Positions 1 to 8,554 of a DNA stretch of 64,000 nt are shown here, piece by piece (within the stretch, counting starts at the first letter, position 1; every line of letters begins with the position of its first letter). The notes beneath the pieces are model-generated. The model did not search any database, was not told where the DNA came from, and worked only from the letters and a program-made list of their open reading frames with translations. The DNA lies in contig SVBJ01000003.1 in the NCBI GenBank assembly GCA_015058955.1, forward strand, positions 1-64,000. The letters are read 5' to 3'. The stretch comes from Erysipelotrichaceae bacterium (GTDB taxonomy: Bacteria; Bacillota_I; Bacilli_A; Erysipelotrichales; Erysipelotrichaceae). A program made the position numbers and the translations under genes.

Positions 1-39
1 ATCCGGAATTAGCGTCTTTTTTCACACTAAAAGGTCCTG

Positions 40-62
40 TACCACGCGCATAGCACGTGGTA
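40..62. other. Hairpin near window edge
   Basis: TACCACG and CGTGGTA form a perfect 7-bp stem around a 9-nt loop. No U-tract follows on either strand and the neighbouring gene lies outside the window, so the role is unknown. Confidence 0.35.
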
Positions 63-82
63 TCTGTCTGCGACAATCAGAA

Positions 83-108
83 AAGAACCGGTCAGCTGAC
101 CGGTTCTT
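83..108 (-). terminator. Terminator of the first ABC operon
   Basis: A perfect 26-bp palindrome (AAGAACCGG arm with a GTCAGCTGAC centre) lies just beyond the stop codon of the minus-strand ABC ATPase gene. Read on the minus strand the stem is followed by TTCTTTTCTG, which fits an intrinsic terminator. Confidence 0.8.
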
Positions 109-124
109 CCGTTGTTTTATTAAA

Positions 125-1768
125 CTATCTGATTCTTAACTTGCCCAGACCGATGATCTTGCCTGTGCTTCTGGAGAACAGCATTGCATCATCGCCCTTG
201 AAGTTGACTTTCTTCTTATCACCAAGGCTGTAGACTACACCGCCGAACATTACGCTGGTCAGAATGTAATTTCCGATAGCGGCACGGACGGTTGTTTCCA
301 TGCCGGTAGGCATTGATGAATAGATTTCAGCGTCATAGCCTTCATCACCGATTTCCACGAATTCAGGTCTGATGCCGATGACGAAATCATCATCAGTCAG
401 TACCTGCTCATCGCCATAATCCTCAACTTCATCAACTAACGGCAGATGATATTTGAAGACAGTTTCCTTGTTTTCCTTTTCAACATAGCCCTTCCTGCTG
501 GCTTTTTCTGCCAGGGCTTCCCGGGCACGTTTTTCAGCTTCTCTTTCCTCGACATACCACTTGGCAACATCAGTATTGTCATTGAAAGTGAATACAGCCT
601 TCTTGCCGTCAAAGACATCCAGTTCAATCCTGCCGTCCCCACCCTGTCTGCCTTTTGCTTCAATGAAGTTGATGGCTGGGTTACCGACGAAGTCAGCGAC
701 AAACAGATTGTCAGGATGTGAGTAGACTCTTAACGGTGCATCATACTGCTGCAGGACACCGTTATCCATCAGACAGATCCTGGTTGCCAGGGTCATGGCT
801 TCCATCTGGTCATGGGTTACATAGACAAATGTACTTCCGGTTTCCAGATGCAGTCTCTGCAGTTCTGATCTCATTTCCAGACGCAGCTTGGCGTCCAGGT
901 TACTTAACGGTTCATCCATGAACAGTACGCTTGGCTCCGGTGCCAGGGTACGGGCAATGGCAACACGCTGCTGCTGTCCGCCTGACAGTTCAGCCGGATA
1001 TCTGTCCATGAACATGCCGATCTTAACGATGCGTGAAACTCTTCTGACCGCCAGGTCGATTTCTTCCTTGTCCAGCTTTCTGACACTTTTGACTGGCAGA
1101 CCGTCTTTCATGACGGTAAAGTCTTCGCTTAAGGTATTGCCCTGTGACTGTGCTTTGGCCTTAGCCCGTTCAACGGCCTTATTGAGGTCTCCAGCCAGCT
1201 TGGCAGCCGTAGCTTTCAGATCAGAAGCATTCTGCAGATTGTATCCCATCAGCTTCTTGGCTGTATATGTTGAGATCTCATAGTTATCAATTAACTTGAT
1301 GTTCAGCTTGTTCTCGTCAATCTTTCCCTTCTTGTCATAGCATTCCTGAATGATTTTGACGACATCTTCAGGTTTGGACAGGATCTGAGCCAGTCTGGCA
1401 TTGTTTCTGGCTTCGAAATCAACGGTTTTCATCTCCTCCTTGACATTGGTCAGACCGAAGGAAATGTTCTGGTAAACGGTCATATTCGGCCACAGAGCGT
1501 AGTTCTGGAACAGGAATCCTACCTTACGCTTGTTGGCAGGTACATTGATTCCCTCAGCAGAGTCAAAGACAACTCTGTCACCGATGGTGATCTTGCCGGA
1601 GGTTGGAGTTTCCAGACCGGCGATCATTCTCAAAGTCGTGGTCTTGCCGCAGCCTGAAGGTCCTAACAGGGTAACGAACGCATTGTCGTCAATTACCAGA
1701 TTAAGATCATCAACACCGTAGAATTTATCCCAGCGCTTTGTTATGTGTTCTAATACGATTTTTGGCAT
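125..1768 (-). CDS. ABC importer ATPase with large insertion
   Basis: ATP-hydrolysing subunit of a binding-protein-dependent importer. Walker A (GPSGCGKTT, ~37-45), Q-loop (FLFQNY, ~85-90), signature LSGGQQQRVA (261-270), Walker B FMDEP (~283-287), D-loop SNLDA and the switch His (VTHD, ~317-320) are all present. The C-terminal half looks like the TOBE-type regulatory region of MalK/PotA-class ATPases. Odd feature: between NISFGL (101-106) and the signature there are ~153 residues where MalK-class proteins have roughly 30, so ~125 residues (about 108-232, charged and helical-looking) are inserted in the helical subdomain that contacts the permease. A second charged stretch lies around 410-460. 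It is the last gene of a three-gene operon, 4 nt after the permease. All catalytic motifs are intact, so I expect it to be active. The substrate is unknown. Confidence 0.9.
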   Translation of the reverse strand: MPKIVLEHITKRWDKFYGVDDLNLVIDDNAFVTLLGPSGCGKTTTLRMIAGLETPTSGKITIGDRVVFDSAEGINVPANKRKVGFLFQNYALWPNMTVYQNISFGLTNVKEEMKTVDFEARNNARLAQILSKPEDVVKIIQECYDKKGKIDENKLNIKLIDNYEISTYTAKKLMGYNLQNASDLKATAAKLAGDLNKAVERAKAKAQSQGNTLSEDFTVMKDGLPVKSVRKLDKEEIDLAVRRVSRIVKIGMFMDRYPAELSGGQQQRVAIARTLAPEPSVLFMDEPLSNLDAKLRLEMRSELQRLHLETGSTFVYVTHDQMEAMTLATRICLMDNGVLQQYDAPLRVYSHPDNLFVADFVGNPAINFIEAKGRQGGDGRIELDVFDGKKAVFTFNDNTDVAKWYVEEREAEKRAREALAEKASRKGYVEKENKETVFKYHLPLVDEVEDYGDEQVLTDDDFVIGIRPEFVEIGDEGYDAEIYSSMPTGMETTVRAAIGNYILTSVMFGGVVYSLGDKKKVNFKGDDAMLFSRSTGKIIGLGKLRIR

Positions 1769-1772
1769 TCTC

Positions 1773-3584
1773 TTATCCTCCTATACCTTCGTCAAGGCTG
1801 GCGCCTGTGACTTTGTTAACAACGAAATTACTTACTAAGATTGTGACAATCAGAATCAGGTTAATACCGCTGGAGAAGGCATACAGGCCCATTTCATCGA
1901 AGTAATCCAGCGTAGTGGACAGGATGAAGCCCTGAGTGCACAGCAGCATGAACAGAGATAATTCTCTCAAGCATGTCATAAACGGTAATAAGAATCCACT
2001 GATTATTGAAGACTTCTGAATCGGAATGATGATGTTCAGCATTCTCTTGATCCAAGGTACGTTCAGAATCATGGCTGATTCCTCTATTTCTCCGGAAAGC
2101 TGCAGCATTGAGTTAAGTGCGCTTCTGGAAGCGAAAGGAATGTATTTAACGGTACCGACTATTACCAGTGCGGTATAGGTGTTAAACAGATTGATCTTTC
2201 CGCTGGAGAACAGAATGAAGTAAGCAACACCGACGGCCACGGAAGGCATCAGATATGGCAGGAAAGCCATGGAGTTAACATAACCGGCCAGTTTTCCCCT
2301 TCTGTCCTTGCTGACGGCATAACCGATCATGGTACCGATCGTACCGGCAAACAGACAGCACAGCACAGCGACCATGATGGTGCCCTTGAAGGCAGACCAG
2401 ATCGTCTGATTATAGAGGATACCCGTCTGACCGTACATGCCCTGCTCCGTGATGTTTTCACTTGTCAGCCACCACTTGGTGGTCAGGTTGTTGATATCAC
2501 CGGTATACAGGAATGAATAGTCGCCAGGGTTCGGCAGGAATGTTTCAAATGAGAATGAAATGATTGGGAAGATTGAAGTAAAGAAAGTAATGAAGATCAG
2601 CACGATGGCGATGGCATACTTTCCGACTCTTCCCAGATTTACCTTTGAGATCTGTCCGGACTTACCGGTAACCGTAGTGTAATTCTTGCGTGAATGTAAT
2701 GACATCTGGTTCATGAACATGATGATGACACCGAAGATCATCATGATGATCGCAATGATGCTGGCTTCACCGGCATACTTGTCATTCATTGAAATGTACT
2801 TGGTTGCCAGAGTAGTCAGACCCAGATAATGCGGTACCGGATAGGAACCGACCGCACCGCCCATGACCAGCAGGATCGTTGACAGAATGGCCGGCTTGAT
2901 CATAGGGATGGTGATTCTGGTAAAGATCTTCCAAGGAGGAGTATCCAGGATCGTTGCCGCTTCTTCCAGGTTGGCATCCATATTCTTGAAGATGCCGCCT
3001 ATCAGAATGTAGGCAAACGGTGCATAGTGCAGACCCAGGATCAGAATAGACGGGAACAGACCCTTGCACCACCATAACGGCATGGCAATTCCGGTCAGTG
3101 AAGCGATCAGACCGTTGGAAGTACCGGTAACGGCATTTGAGTTGAACAGGTTCTGCCATACAACTGCCAGTGTCCACTGTGGCATGATGTACGGGAAGAT
3201 GAATATTGAACTCAGATACTTTCTGAAAGCCATGTTGGTACGGGTGATCAGATAGGCGAAGATGCCGCCGTACAGAATGGCAATTATGCATGTCCCGATT
3301 CCCAGGATCACCGTATTCTTCAGAGGCACCCACAGATTGGATCTGGCCTGGGCACCGGTGAACAGGTCGATGTAGTTCACTACGGAATATCCGGTGGTCT
3401 TTCCGGTAAGATAAGCATCAATTGAACCCGGATGGATCTTGAAAGTATCCTCAACGATTGCGATGATAGGTGCAATCGTCGTGAAGGTTACCAGAATACC
3501 TGTCAGCACCAGAATTACATTGTATGGTTTTGAAAAGAATGTTCTGATGTTATTAAGGATGATTTTTGTATTCTTTTTTTCCAT
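1773..3584 (-). CDS. Fused double-domain ABC permease
   Basis: Membrane subunit of the same importer. At 603 aa it holds two BPD_transp_1 permease units in one chain, as in FbpB/ThiP-type permeases. Each half has about six hydrophobic segments. The first half carries an EAA-like loop (LEEAATILDTPPWKIF) and the second a matching one (IEESAMILNVPWIKRM). Both are the surfaces that dock the ATPase, here one with an unusual insertion in its helical subdomain. Fused permeases are known from iron(III), thiamine and 2-aminoethylphosphonate-type systems, but some sugar-related importers also have them. The operon's cre site favours a carbon source. Substrate cannot be assigned. Confidence 0.88.
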   Translation of the reverse strand: MEKKNTKIILNNIRTFFSKPYNVILVLTGILVTFTTIAPIIAIVEDTFKIHPGSIDAYLTGKTTGYSVVNYIDLFTGAQARSNLWVPLKNTVILGIGTCIIAILYGGIFAYLITRTNMAFRKYLSSIFIFPYIMPQWTLAVVWQNLFNSNAVTGTSNGLIASLTGIAMPLWWCKGLFPSILILGLHYAPFAYILIGGIFKNMDANLEEAATILDTPPWKIFTRITIPMIKPAILSTILLVMGGAVGSYPVPHYLGLTTLATKYISMNDKYAGEASIIAIIMMIFGVIIMFMNQMSLHSRKNYTTVTGKSGQISKVNLGRVGKYAIAIVLIFITFFTSIFPIISFSFETFLPNPGDYSFLYTGDINNLTTKWWLTSENITEQGMYGQTGILYNQTIWSAFKGTIMVAVLCCLFAGTIGTMIGYAVSKDRRGKLAGYVNSMAFLPYLMPSVAVGVAYFILFSSGKINLFNTYTALVIVGTVKYIPFASRSALNSMLQLSGEIEESAMILNVPWIKRMLNIIIPIQKSSIISGFLLPFMTCLRELSLFMLLCTQGFILSTTLDYFDEMGLYAFSSGINLILIVTILVSNFVVNKVTGASLDEGIGG

Positions 3585-3609
3585 AGTATTCTTCCTTTAT
3601 TTAATGAAA

Positions 3610-3639
3610 GTGCCCTTATACACTTACAGATAAGGGCAC
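3610..3639 (-). other. Intercistronic hairpin, ABC operon
   Basis: GTGCCCTTAT and ATAAGGGCAC form a perfect 10-bp stem with a 10-nt loop between the binding-protein gene and the permease gene. No strong U-tract follows on the minus strand. Such hairpins often stabilise the upstream mRNA or partly terminate, giving more binding protein than permease. This role is inferred from position. Confidence 0.6.
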
Positions 3640-3666
3640 ATTGGTCTAGTCAGATTCGAGCAGGGT

Positions 3667-4998
3667 TTATCCCTTGAACTTAGTCAGTAATTCGATCCAT
3701 GAACCAACTGTGAAGGCAACCTTTGCACAGTATTCAGGATCCTCAACAACTAACTTGCCATCGTTGATCCACCAGTCATAACCACGGTCATTCTTGGCTG
3801 GGAATGTGTCGACACCGTCAACATATCCACCCTTTGAGTGGTTGTACTTGGCTTCGTTTTCAGCCAGCAGCTTAGGGTTGGCAGAATAGCCGCCCATGTC
3901 CTTGCCCCATGCAGAGAAGCCGTCAACGGTTTCAACCATGTAAGCGATGAAAGCGCATGCTGTCCAAGGTAATGGTGAGTTGTCAGTTACGAATAAGTAA
4001 TGGCAGTAACCGTAACCGCCGATGCCCTCATAACCGTCCTGGTATGCAGCAACCTTGATGTTGTTTACTGATACAGATTCAGATTCCTTGACTGAACGTA
4101 ACTTTGAATAAACGATCAGACCGAACTGGTCAGTAGCTGACTTGTCAACTAAGATGTTGCAGATAGGGCCGTCATCTGTCTGAGCTGAATAGCTTTCAAC
4201 CCATAACTTGATCCATGCTAAGGCATACTTGCCGTTTTCGCCTAAGCCTAAGTCCTTGGCTTCTGCATCCATGGCATCGATAACGCTCTTGAAGTAACCC
4301 TGCTTGTCAGCCGGCAGCTTTTCATAAGCTTCCTTTAACATTGCAGCATACTTGTCCTGAGTCAGCATGTATAAGAAGTTCTTACCGACGATTTCTGAGT
4401 CAATGTCCATGTATAAGCCATGTTCACCTTCAGCGACGAAATCCCAGCAGTTAGTGTAGGTCTTTTCGCCTGTGCAGTTGTACATGAAGACCTTGTTCAG
4501 AGTCTGTAAAGGCAGATATCCCTTGTAGGCAGCAGGAGTTGTGCCGTTTGCTTCAGCCCATTCCTTTGGAATGAAGGTATCAAGGACGCCTGTCTTGACC
4601 ATCTTGGATTCGATCTGGTTACCGTCCTGGATCAGAGTCATGGCGAATGTACCAACATCCTTTAATCCATCAGCTGTTAACTGGTCGAAGATCTTGTTGT
4701 TCTTTGGCTGCTGCCATTCGAAATCAAGCTTGTATGATGAATCGATTGACTGCAGATATTCAATGAATAAAGGTAAAGCAGACTTACCACGGCTGGAGTT
4801 ACCGACACCGTAGAATGTTTTGCCGTTTGACTCTTCAATTGCTTTCTTGGCTAATTCTTCAAGAGACATGTTCTGAGCTTCAGCTATGATCTTCTGAACT
4901 GCAGACTGGCTGTCATCCTGATTGCCACCATTATTAGTACAAGCAGTCATAGAGAATACTAATAATGCGCTCATAAGTAAACAAATAAACTTCTTCAT
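3667..4998 (-). CDS. Extracellular solute-binding lipoprotein
   Basis: Substrate-binding subunit of the importer, displayed on the outer face of the membrane. The N-terminus is a lipoprotein signal: MKK, a hydrophobic core and the lipobox MTAC with Cys at residue 20. The mature part (~420 aa) has the size and aromatic-rich pattern of periplasmic binding protein-like II folds (SBP family 1 or iron/spermidine type). It is the first gene of a minus-strand operon with the fused permease and ATPase. A promoter and a perfect cre box precede it, so its expression should fall when preferred sugars are present. I cannot name the ligand. Confidence 0.88.
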   Translation of the reverse strand: MKKFICLLMSALLVFSMTACTNNGGNQDDSQSAVQKIIAEAQNMSLEELAKKAIEESNGKTFYGVGNSSRGKSALPLFIEYLQSIDSSYKLDFEWQQPKNNKIFDQLTADGLKDVGTFAMTLIQDGNQIESKMVKTGVLDTFIPKEWAEANGTTPAAYKGYLPLQTLNKVFMYNCTGEKTYTNCWDFVAEGEHGLYMDIDSEIVGKNFLYMLTQDKYAAMLKEAYEKLPADKQGYFKSVIDAMDAEAKDLGLGENGKYALAWIKLWVESYSAQTDDGPICNILVDKSATDQFGLIVYSKLRSVKESESVSVNNIKVAAYQDGYEGIGGYGYCHYLFVTDNSPLPWTACAFIAYMVETVDGFSAWGKDMGGYSANPKLLAENEAKYNHSKGGYVDGVDTFPAKNDRGYDWWINDGKLVVEDPEYCAKVAFTVGSWIELLTKFKG

Positions 4999-5017
4999 AT
5001 TATCTCCTTTTCTACTA

Positions 5018-5031
5018 TGTAAGCGATTTCA
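5018..5031. promoter_or_regulatory. CcpA cre site for ABC operon
   Basis: TGTAAGCGATTTCA matches the consensus TGWAANCGNTNWCA at every position. It lies directly downstream of the -10 hexamer of the minus-strand ABC promoter, covering the transcription start, a classic position for CcpA repression. Found by eye; not tested. Confidence 0.75.
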
Positions 5032-5059
5032 TTATATAAACTATACCATTGTTAGTTAA
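5031..5059 (-). promoter_or_regulatory. Sigma-A promoter of ABC operon
   Basis: On the minus strand a -35 TTAACT (5054-5059) and a -10 TATAAT (5031-5036) are separated by exactly 17 bp, about 35-60 bp upstream of the binding-lipoprotein start codon. The cre box abuts the -10. Confidence 0.7.
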
Positions 5060-5105
5060 ACCGAATTTCACATATATTTCACAAACTCATCCTGCCCGAA
5101 AAGCA

Positions 5106-5133
5106 AAAAAGTGTGTATTTCAGCACACTTTTT
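5106..5133. terminator. Terminator after SDR gene
   Basis: AAAAAGTGTG and CACACTTTTT form a perfect 10-bp stem with an 8-nt loop and A/T runs on both sides. It lies 26 bp beyond the stop codon of the minus-strand SDR gene and insulates it from the ABC operon. Confidence 0.8.
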
Positions 5134-5158
5134 AAATTCTTTAAAATAACAAAATTTT

Positions 5159-5923
5159 TTATATCTGTCCTGTCTTCTTTTTCTGCTGGTGACCTGTCAT
5201 GGCTGTCAGAAGCCCCGCAGGAACCAGTTTTGACAGCGATACCGCAGCTTTCATCAACACAGATGGAACTATGACCGTCTTCTTTCTGTTCATTTCCTTC
5301 AGACATTCACTGACGCATTGTGACGCAGAAATTCCCTTCAGAGAGAATACCACATCGGCATTGCGGTTAAAATCAGTATCTACTGGGCCCGGACATAAGG
5401 CACAGACATGGACTTTGCTCCCCTTTTCCTTAAGTTCCTGAACAACTGCTCTGGTCAGGGATACCACATAAGCCTTGGAAGCATAATAACCGGCCATGTA
5501 AGGTCCTCCCGGAAACAGACCGGCTGAAGAAGCTACATTAAGGATAGTTCCGCTGCCTCTGGCATCCATCTTCTGCAGAACACCCTTGAACATGATGTGC
5601 ATGGCAATGTCATTGACCTTTATCATGTTAATTTCCCTTTCAACATCCGTAGTCAGGAAGGAACCGGCCAGACCGAATCCGGCGTTATTGATGAATACGT
5701 CGATGTCTTCATCTTTCAGCTTCTTCAGAAGTTCAAAGCACTGCTTTTCATCTGACAGATCAGCCGGAATGACGACGATTTCCGTCTTAAGTTCTTCTCT
5801 TAACTGCTCCAGAATATCTTCCCTGCGGGCAGTAAGTATCAGTCTGTATCCATTTTCAGCATATCTGCGGGCAAACTCTTTTCCAATTCCTGAGGAAGCT
5901 CCAGTAATCAAAGCTGTCTTCAT
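5159..5923 (-). CDS. SDR family NAD(P)-dependent oxidoreductase
   Basis: Classical short-chain dehydrogenase of 254 aa. The Rossmann glycine motif TGASSGIG is at residues 7-14, NNAG in the middle, the catalytic Ser in NVASSAG, and YxxxK as YYASK. The following PGPVDTDF segment is typical of the DltE/YqjQ-like group of acyl or ketone reductases. It stands alone, divergent from the NAD salvage operon and followed by its own terminator. The substrate is unknown. Its location next to NAD synthesis genes may be chance. Confidence 0.85.
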   Translation of the reverse strand: MKTALITGASSGIGKEFARRYAENGYRLILTARREDILEQLREELKTEIVVIPADLSDEKQCFELLKKLKDEDIDVFINNAGFGLAGSFLTTDVEREINMIKVNDIAMHIMFKGVLQKMDARGSGTILNVASSAGLFPGGPYMAGYYASKAYVVSLTRAVVQELKEKGSKVHVCALCPGPVDTDFNRNADVVFSLKGISASQCVSECLKEMNRKKTVIVPSVLMKAAVSLSKLVPAGLLTAMTGHQQKKKTGQI

Positions 5924-5989
5924 GCAATCACCTCTTCATAAACATTATACATTAATAAGGTAATTTATAAGAAATTGTATATTATCCCT

Positions 5990-6020
5990 TTATTTTATTG
6001 TCATTTTGACTATAATATAA
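5990..6020. promoter_or_regulatory. Candidate NrtR operator
   Basis: Imperfect palindrome centred at 6005 with core GTCA-TTT-TGAC (6000-6010). Pairing the arms 5990-6004 and 6006-6020 gives 12 matches of 15. It overlaps the -10-like TATAAT at 6011-6016 and ends just before the AGGAAGGAGGT ribosome binding site of nrtR. A Nudix-type repressor encoded immediately downstream makes this the obvious autoregulatory site. Binding is inferred. Confidence 0.65.
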
Positions 6021-6038
6021 TAGGAAGGAGGTAAAGCC

Positions 6039-6788
6039 ATGAACATTAATACCGTAACGGTAGTTCTGATGTCCATTCAGGAAGGCAGACTGATGATCCT
6101 GCTGGAGAAACAGCCTGACGGCTACAGTCTTCCGGAGAAACAGGCTGACATAGACGAAGATCTTGATGCAGCAGCTCTGAAGCTTCTTGGTTCACACTGT
6201 CCTGATAACATTTACTTCCGCCAGTTATACACCCTGGGCAAAGCTGACAGAGTACAGGGGAACCGCGTGATCACCACAGCTTACATCTCTCTATGCGCCA
6301 GTCCCAATGTCAGTGAAGACGATTCTGTCTGCTGGTTCCCGATAACCAAAACGGTACTGTCACAGTCAGCTGATCAGCGCATTTCCCGGGTCACCCTGAG
6401 AAACAGAGAACAGAAAGCTCTGATCAGCTATGAAGTGACCGACATATCCCAGGGCTGTTACATCCGTAAGCAGTCCAGACTGCTGGAAGGATCAACTTCC
6501 CGGATCGCCGGTGACCATCTGAAACTGATCAACATGGCTATGGATGAACTGCAGCTGCATGTCATCTCATCAGGACTGATCTTCTCCCTGCTTCCTAAGG
6601 AATTTACCCTCAAACAGGTCCAGAACGTCTATGAGATCATCAGCGGTGAAAAAAAGGATACAGCCAACTTCCGCCGTGATATATTGAAAATGGTAACCCC
6701 GACGGGTAATAAGATTAAGACTTATAATAAAGAGGCACTGTTATACAGTTTCAATCCTCTCATACAGTATCTGAAAGGAGATTTATGA
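6039..6788 (+). CDS. nrtR: NrtR-family NAD repressor
   Basis: Nudix-like domain (~1-140) followed by a winged helix-turn-helix (~165-240), the layout of NrtR regulators of NAD metabolism. The Nudix box is degenerate: the region around LPEKQADIDEDLDAAALK lacks the RExxEE catalytic signature, as expected for a domain that senses ADP-ribose-type ligands rather than hydrolysing them. It is the first gene of an operon with pncA, pncB, nadE and nadD, starting after a strong AGGAAGGAGGT site. A palindrome over its promoter suggests autoregulation. Family assignment is strong because of the gene context. The exact ligand is inferred from the family. Confidence 0.88.
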   Translation: MNINTVTVVLMSIQEGRLMILLEKQPDGYSLPEKQADIDEDLDAAALKLLGSHCPDNIYFRQLYTLGKADRVQGNRVITTAYISLCASPNVSEDDSVCWFPITKTVLSQSADQRISRVTLRNREQKALISYEVTDISQGCYIRKQSRLLEGSTSRIAGDHLKLINMAMDELQLHVISSGLIFSLLPKEFTLKQVQNVYEIISGEKKDTANFRRDILKMVTPTGNKIKTYNKEALLYSFNPLIQYLKGDL

Positions 6789-6789
6789 T

Positions 6790-7320
6790 ATGAAGAAGAT
6801 CTTAGTAGTAATTGATATGCAGAAGGACTTCGTTGACGGTGCTCTGGGAACCCCTGAAGCCGTCGCCATCGTCCCTGATGTCGTAAAGGAAATCAAGAAG
6901 AAATATGACAAGGTGTTCGTGACCAGAGACACCCATCAGAGCAACTACCTGGAAACCCAGGAAGGGCGCAATCTGCCGGTTGTTCACTGCGTTGAAGACA
7001 CCCCGGGCTGGCAGCTGGACAAAAAGGTAGCCAATGCCCTGAAAAAGGTTGAAGACCCTGTTATCCTCAACAAGCCTACCTTCGGCTCAGACAGACTGGC
7101 GCCTCGGATCCGGGCTTATTGTGATCCAAAGGAAATTGAAAGCATCACACTTATCGGCTTATGCACCGACATCTGCGTTGTTTCCAATGCCATGCTGCTG
7201 AAGGTCGCCTTCCCGGAAACTGAATTACGCTGCATCGCTAAATGCTGCGCCGGCGTAACACCGGAAAGCCATGAAGCAGCCCTGACCACCATGAAGATGT
7301 GCCAGGTCAAGATTATCTAA
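6790..7320 (+). CDS. pncA: Nicotinamidase
   Basis: Isochorismatase-fold amidase of 176 aa that converts nicotinamide to nicotinate, the first salvage step. The catalytic triad can be placed as Asp9 (VVIDMQKDF), Lys95 (LNKPTFGS) and Cys129 (GLCTDICVVSNA), and the TRDTH segment provides metal ligands. It begins one base after the nrtR stop region with a GGAG site inside the nrtR end, so the genes are translationally close. All family residues are present. Confidence 0.94.
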   Translation: MKKILVVIDMQKDFVDGALGTPEAVAIVPDVVKEIKKKYDKVFVTRDTHQSNYLETQEGRNLPVVHCVEDTPGWQLDKKVANALKKVEDPVILNKPTFGSDRLAPRIRAYCDPKEIESITLIGLCTDICVVSNAMLLKVAFPETELRCIAKCCAGVTPESHEAALTTMKMCQVKII

Positions 7321-7333
7321 GGAGAATAAACAA

Positions 7334-8554
7334 ATGAAACAAATCATCACAAGCTTACTGGAAACTGACTTATACAAGATTTCAATGGGTCAGGCCATCT
7401 ACCACCAGTATTCCGACTACAAGACCACCTGGACCTTCAAGTGCCGTAACACCGATGTCTTCTTCACACCGGAAATGGTTGAAGAGATCAAGCATCAGAT
7501 CAAACTGTACTGCTCCCTTTCCTTCACGGAAGATGAGTTGGAATATCTCAACAACATCAAATGGATCAAGGGAAGCTATGTAGACTTCCTGCGTCTGTGG
7601 AGACCGCGCTTTGAAGACTTCCACTTCTCAACCGATGATCCTACCGGACTGGCACTGGAAACAACCGGTACCTGGCTGAATACCTCAATGTATGAGATCC
7701 CTACCCTGGCCATCGTCAACGAAGTATACTTCAGAATGGCCTATGACTATAAGAAACTGTTCAGATCCTTCAAGAAGAGACTGGCTGACAAGAAGCATAA
7801 GCTTCTCAACAATGAATACAGCATCGGCAACTTCTCCGAGTTCGGCTTAAGAAGAAGACTCTCAGCTGAAGCTCAGGAGCTCGCCGTTAAGGAACTGGCT
7901 GAGGTCACCTGGAACAGATGCAGTTCCAACTGTGTCGGTACATCCAACATCTATCTGGCCAGAAAGTACAATCTAATCCCGGTCGGTACCATGGCTCATG
8001 AATGGATCATGTGCGTGGGACAGGGCAACCACAGACACAACCCTTCCTACTCCAACTACTATTCACTCAACAGCTGGGTAAAAGAATACGGTGTTCAGAA
8101 CGGTACCGCTCTGACTGACACCATTACCACCAACTGTTTCTTACGAGACTTTGATCTGACCTTTGCTACCCTGTTCTCCGGTGTCAGACACGACAGCGGC
8201 GATCCGATCGAATGGGGTGAAAAGATGATTGCCCATTACAACCGGCTCAACGTCGATCCGACCAACAAGACCCTGCTGTTCTCAGACAGCCTGAACTTTG
8301 AAAAGGCTTCAGCCATCTATGAACACTTCAAGGGCAGATGCAGGGTTGCCTTCGGTATCGGAACGTACATTTCCAATGATACTGACGAAAAAGCACTTAA
8401 CATCGTCATGAAGGTTACCAGATGCAACGGTCAGGATGTAGCCAAGATCTCCGATACACCGGGTAAGGGCATGTGCAAGAACCAGGATTATGTAGATTAT
8501 CTTCAGAGAAGCATTGACTGGAGATTAGAATATGAGGTAAATAAGAATGTTTGA
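7334..8554 (+). CDS. pncB: Nicotinate phosphoribosyltransferase
   Basis: Makes nicotinate mononucleotide from nicotinate, PRPP and ATP. The 406-aa length and features such as TDLYKISMGQA near the N-terminus, EFGLRRRLS, GTMAHEW (the active-site His region) and GVRHDSGDP are those of PncB. It follows pncA by 13 bp with an AAGGAG site and overlaps nadE by 8 bp. It supplies the substrate for NadD, encoded at the end of the same operon. Confidence 0.95.
   Translation: MKQIITSLLETDLYKISMGQAIYHQYSDYKTTWTFKCRNTDVFFTPEMVEEIKHQIKLYCSLSFTEDELEYLNNIKWIKGSYVDFLRLWRPRFEDFHFSTDDPTGLALETTGTWLNTSMYEIPTLAIVNEVYFRMAYDYKKLFRSFKKRLADKKHKLLNNEYSIGNFSEFGLRRRLSAEAQELAVKELAEVTWNRCSSNCVGTSNIYLARKYNLIPVGTMAHEWIMCVGQGNHRHNPSYSNYYSLNSWVKEYGVQNGTALTDTITTNCFLRDFDLTFATLFSGVRHDSGDPIEWGEKMIAHYNRLNVDPTNKTLLFSDSLNFEKASAIYEHFKGRCRVAFGIGTYISNDTDEKALNIVMKVTRCNGQDVAKISDTPGKGMCKNQDYVDYLQRSIDWRLEYEVNKNV

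Noticed and set aside
125-4998. Iron(III) or thiamine importer
   Set aside because: The fused permease suggests it, but the cre box and the binding protein do not; no Fur box or TPP riboswitch is visible, so I left the substrate open.
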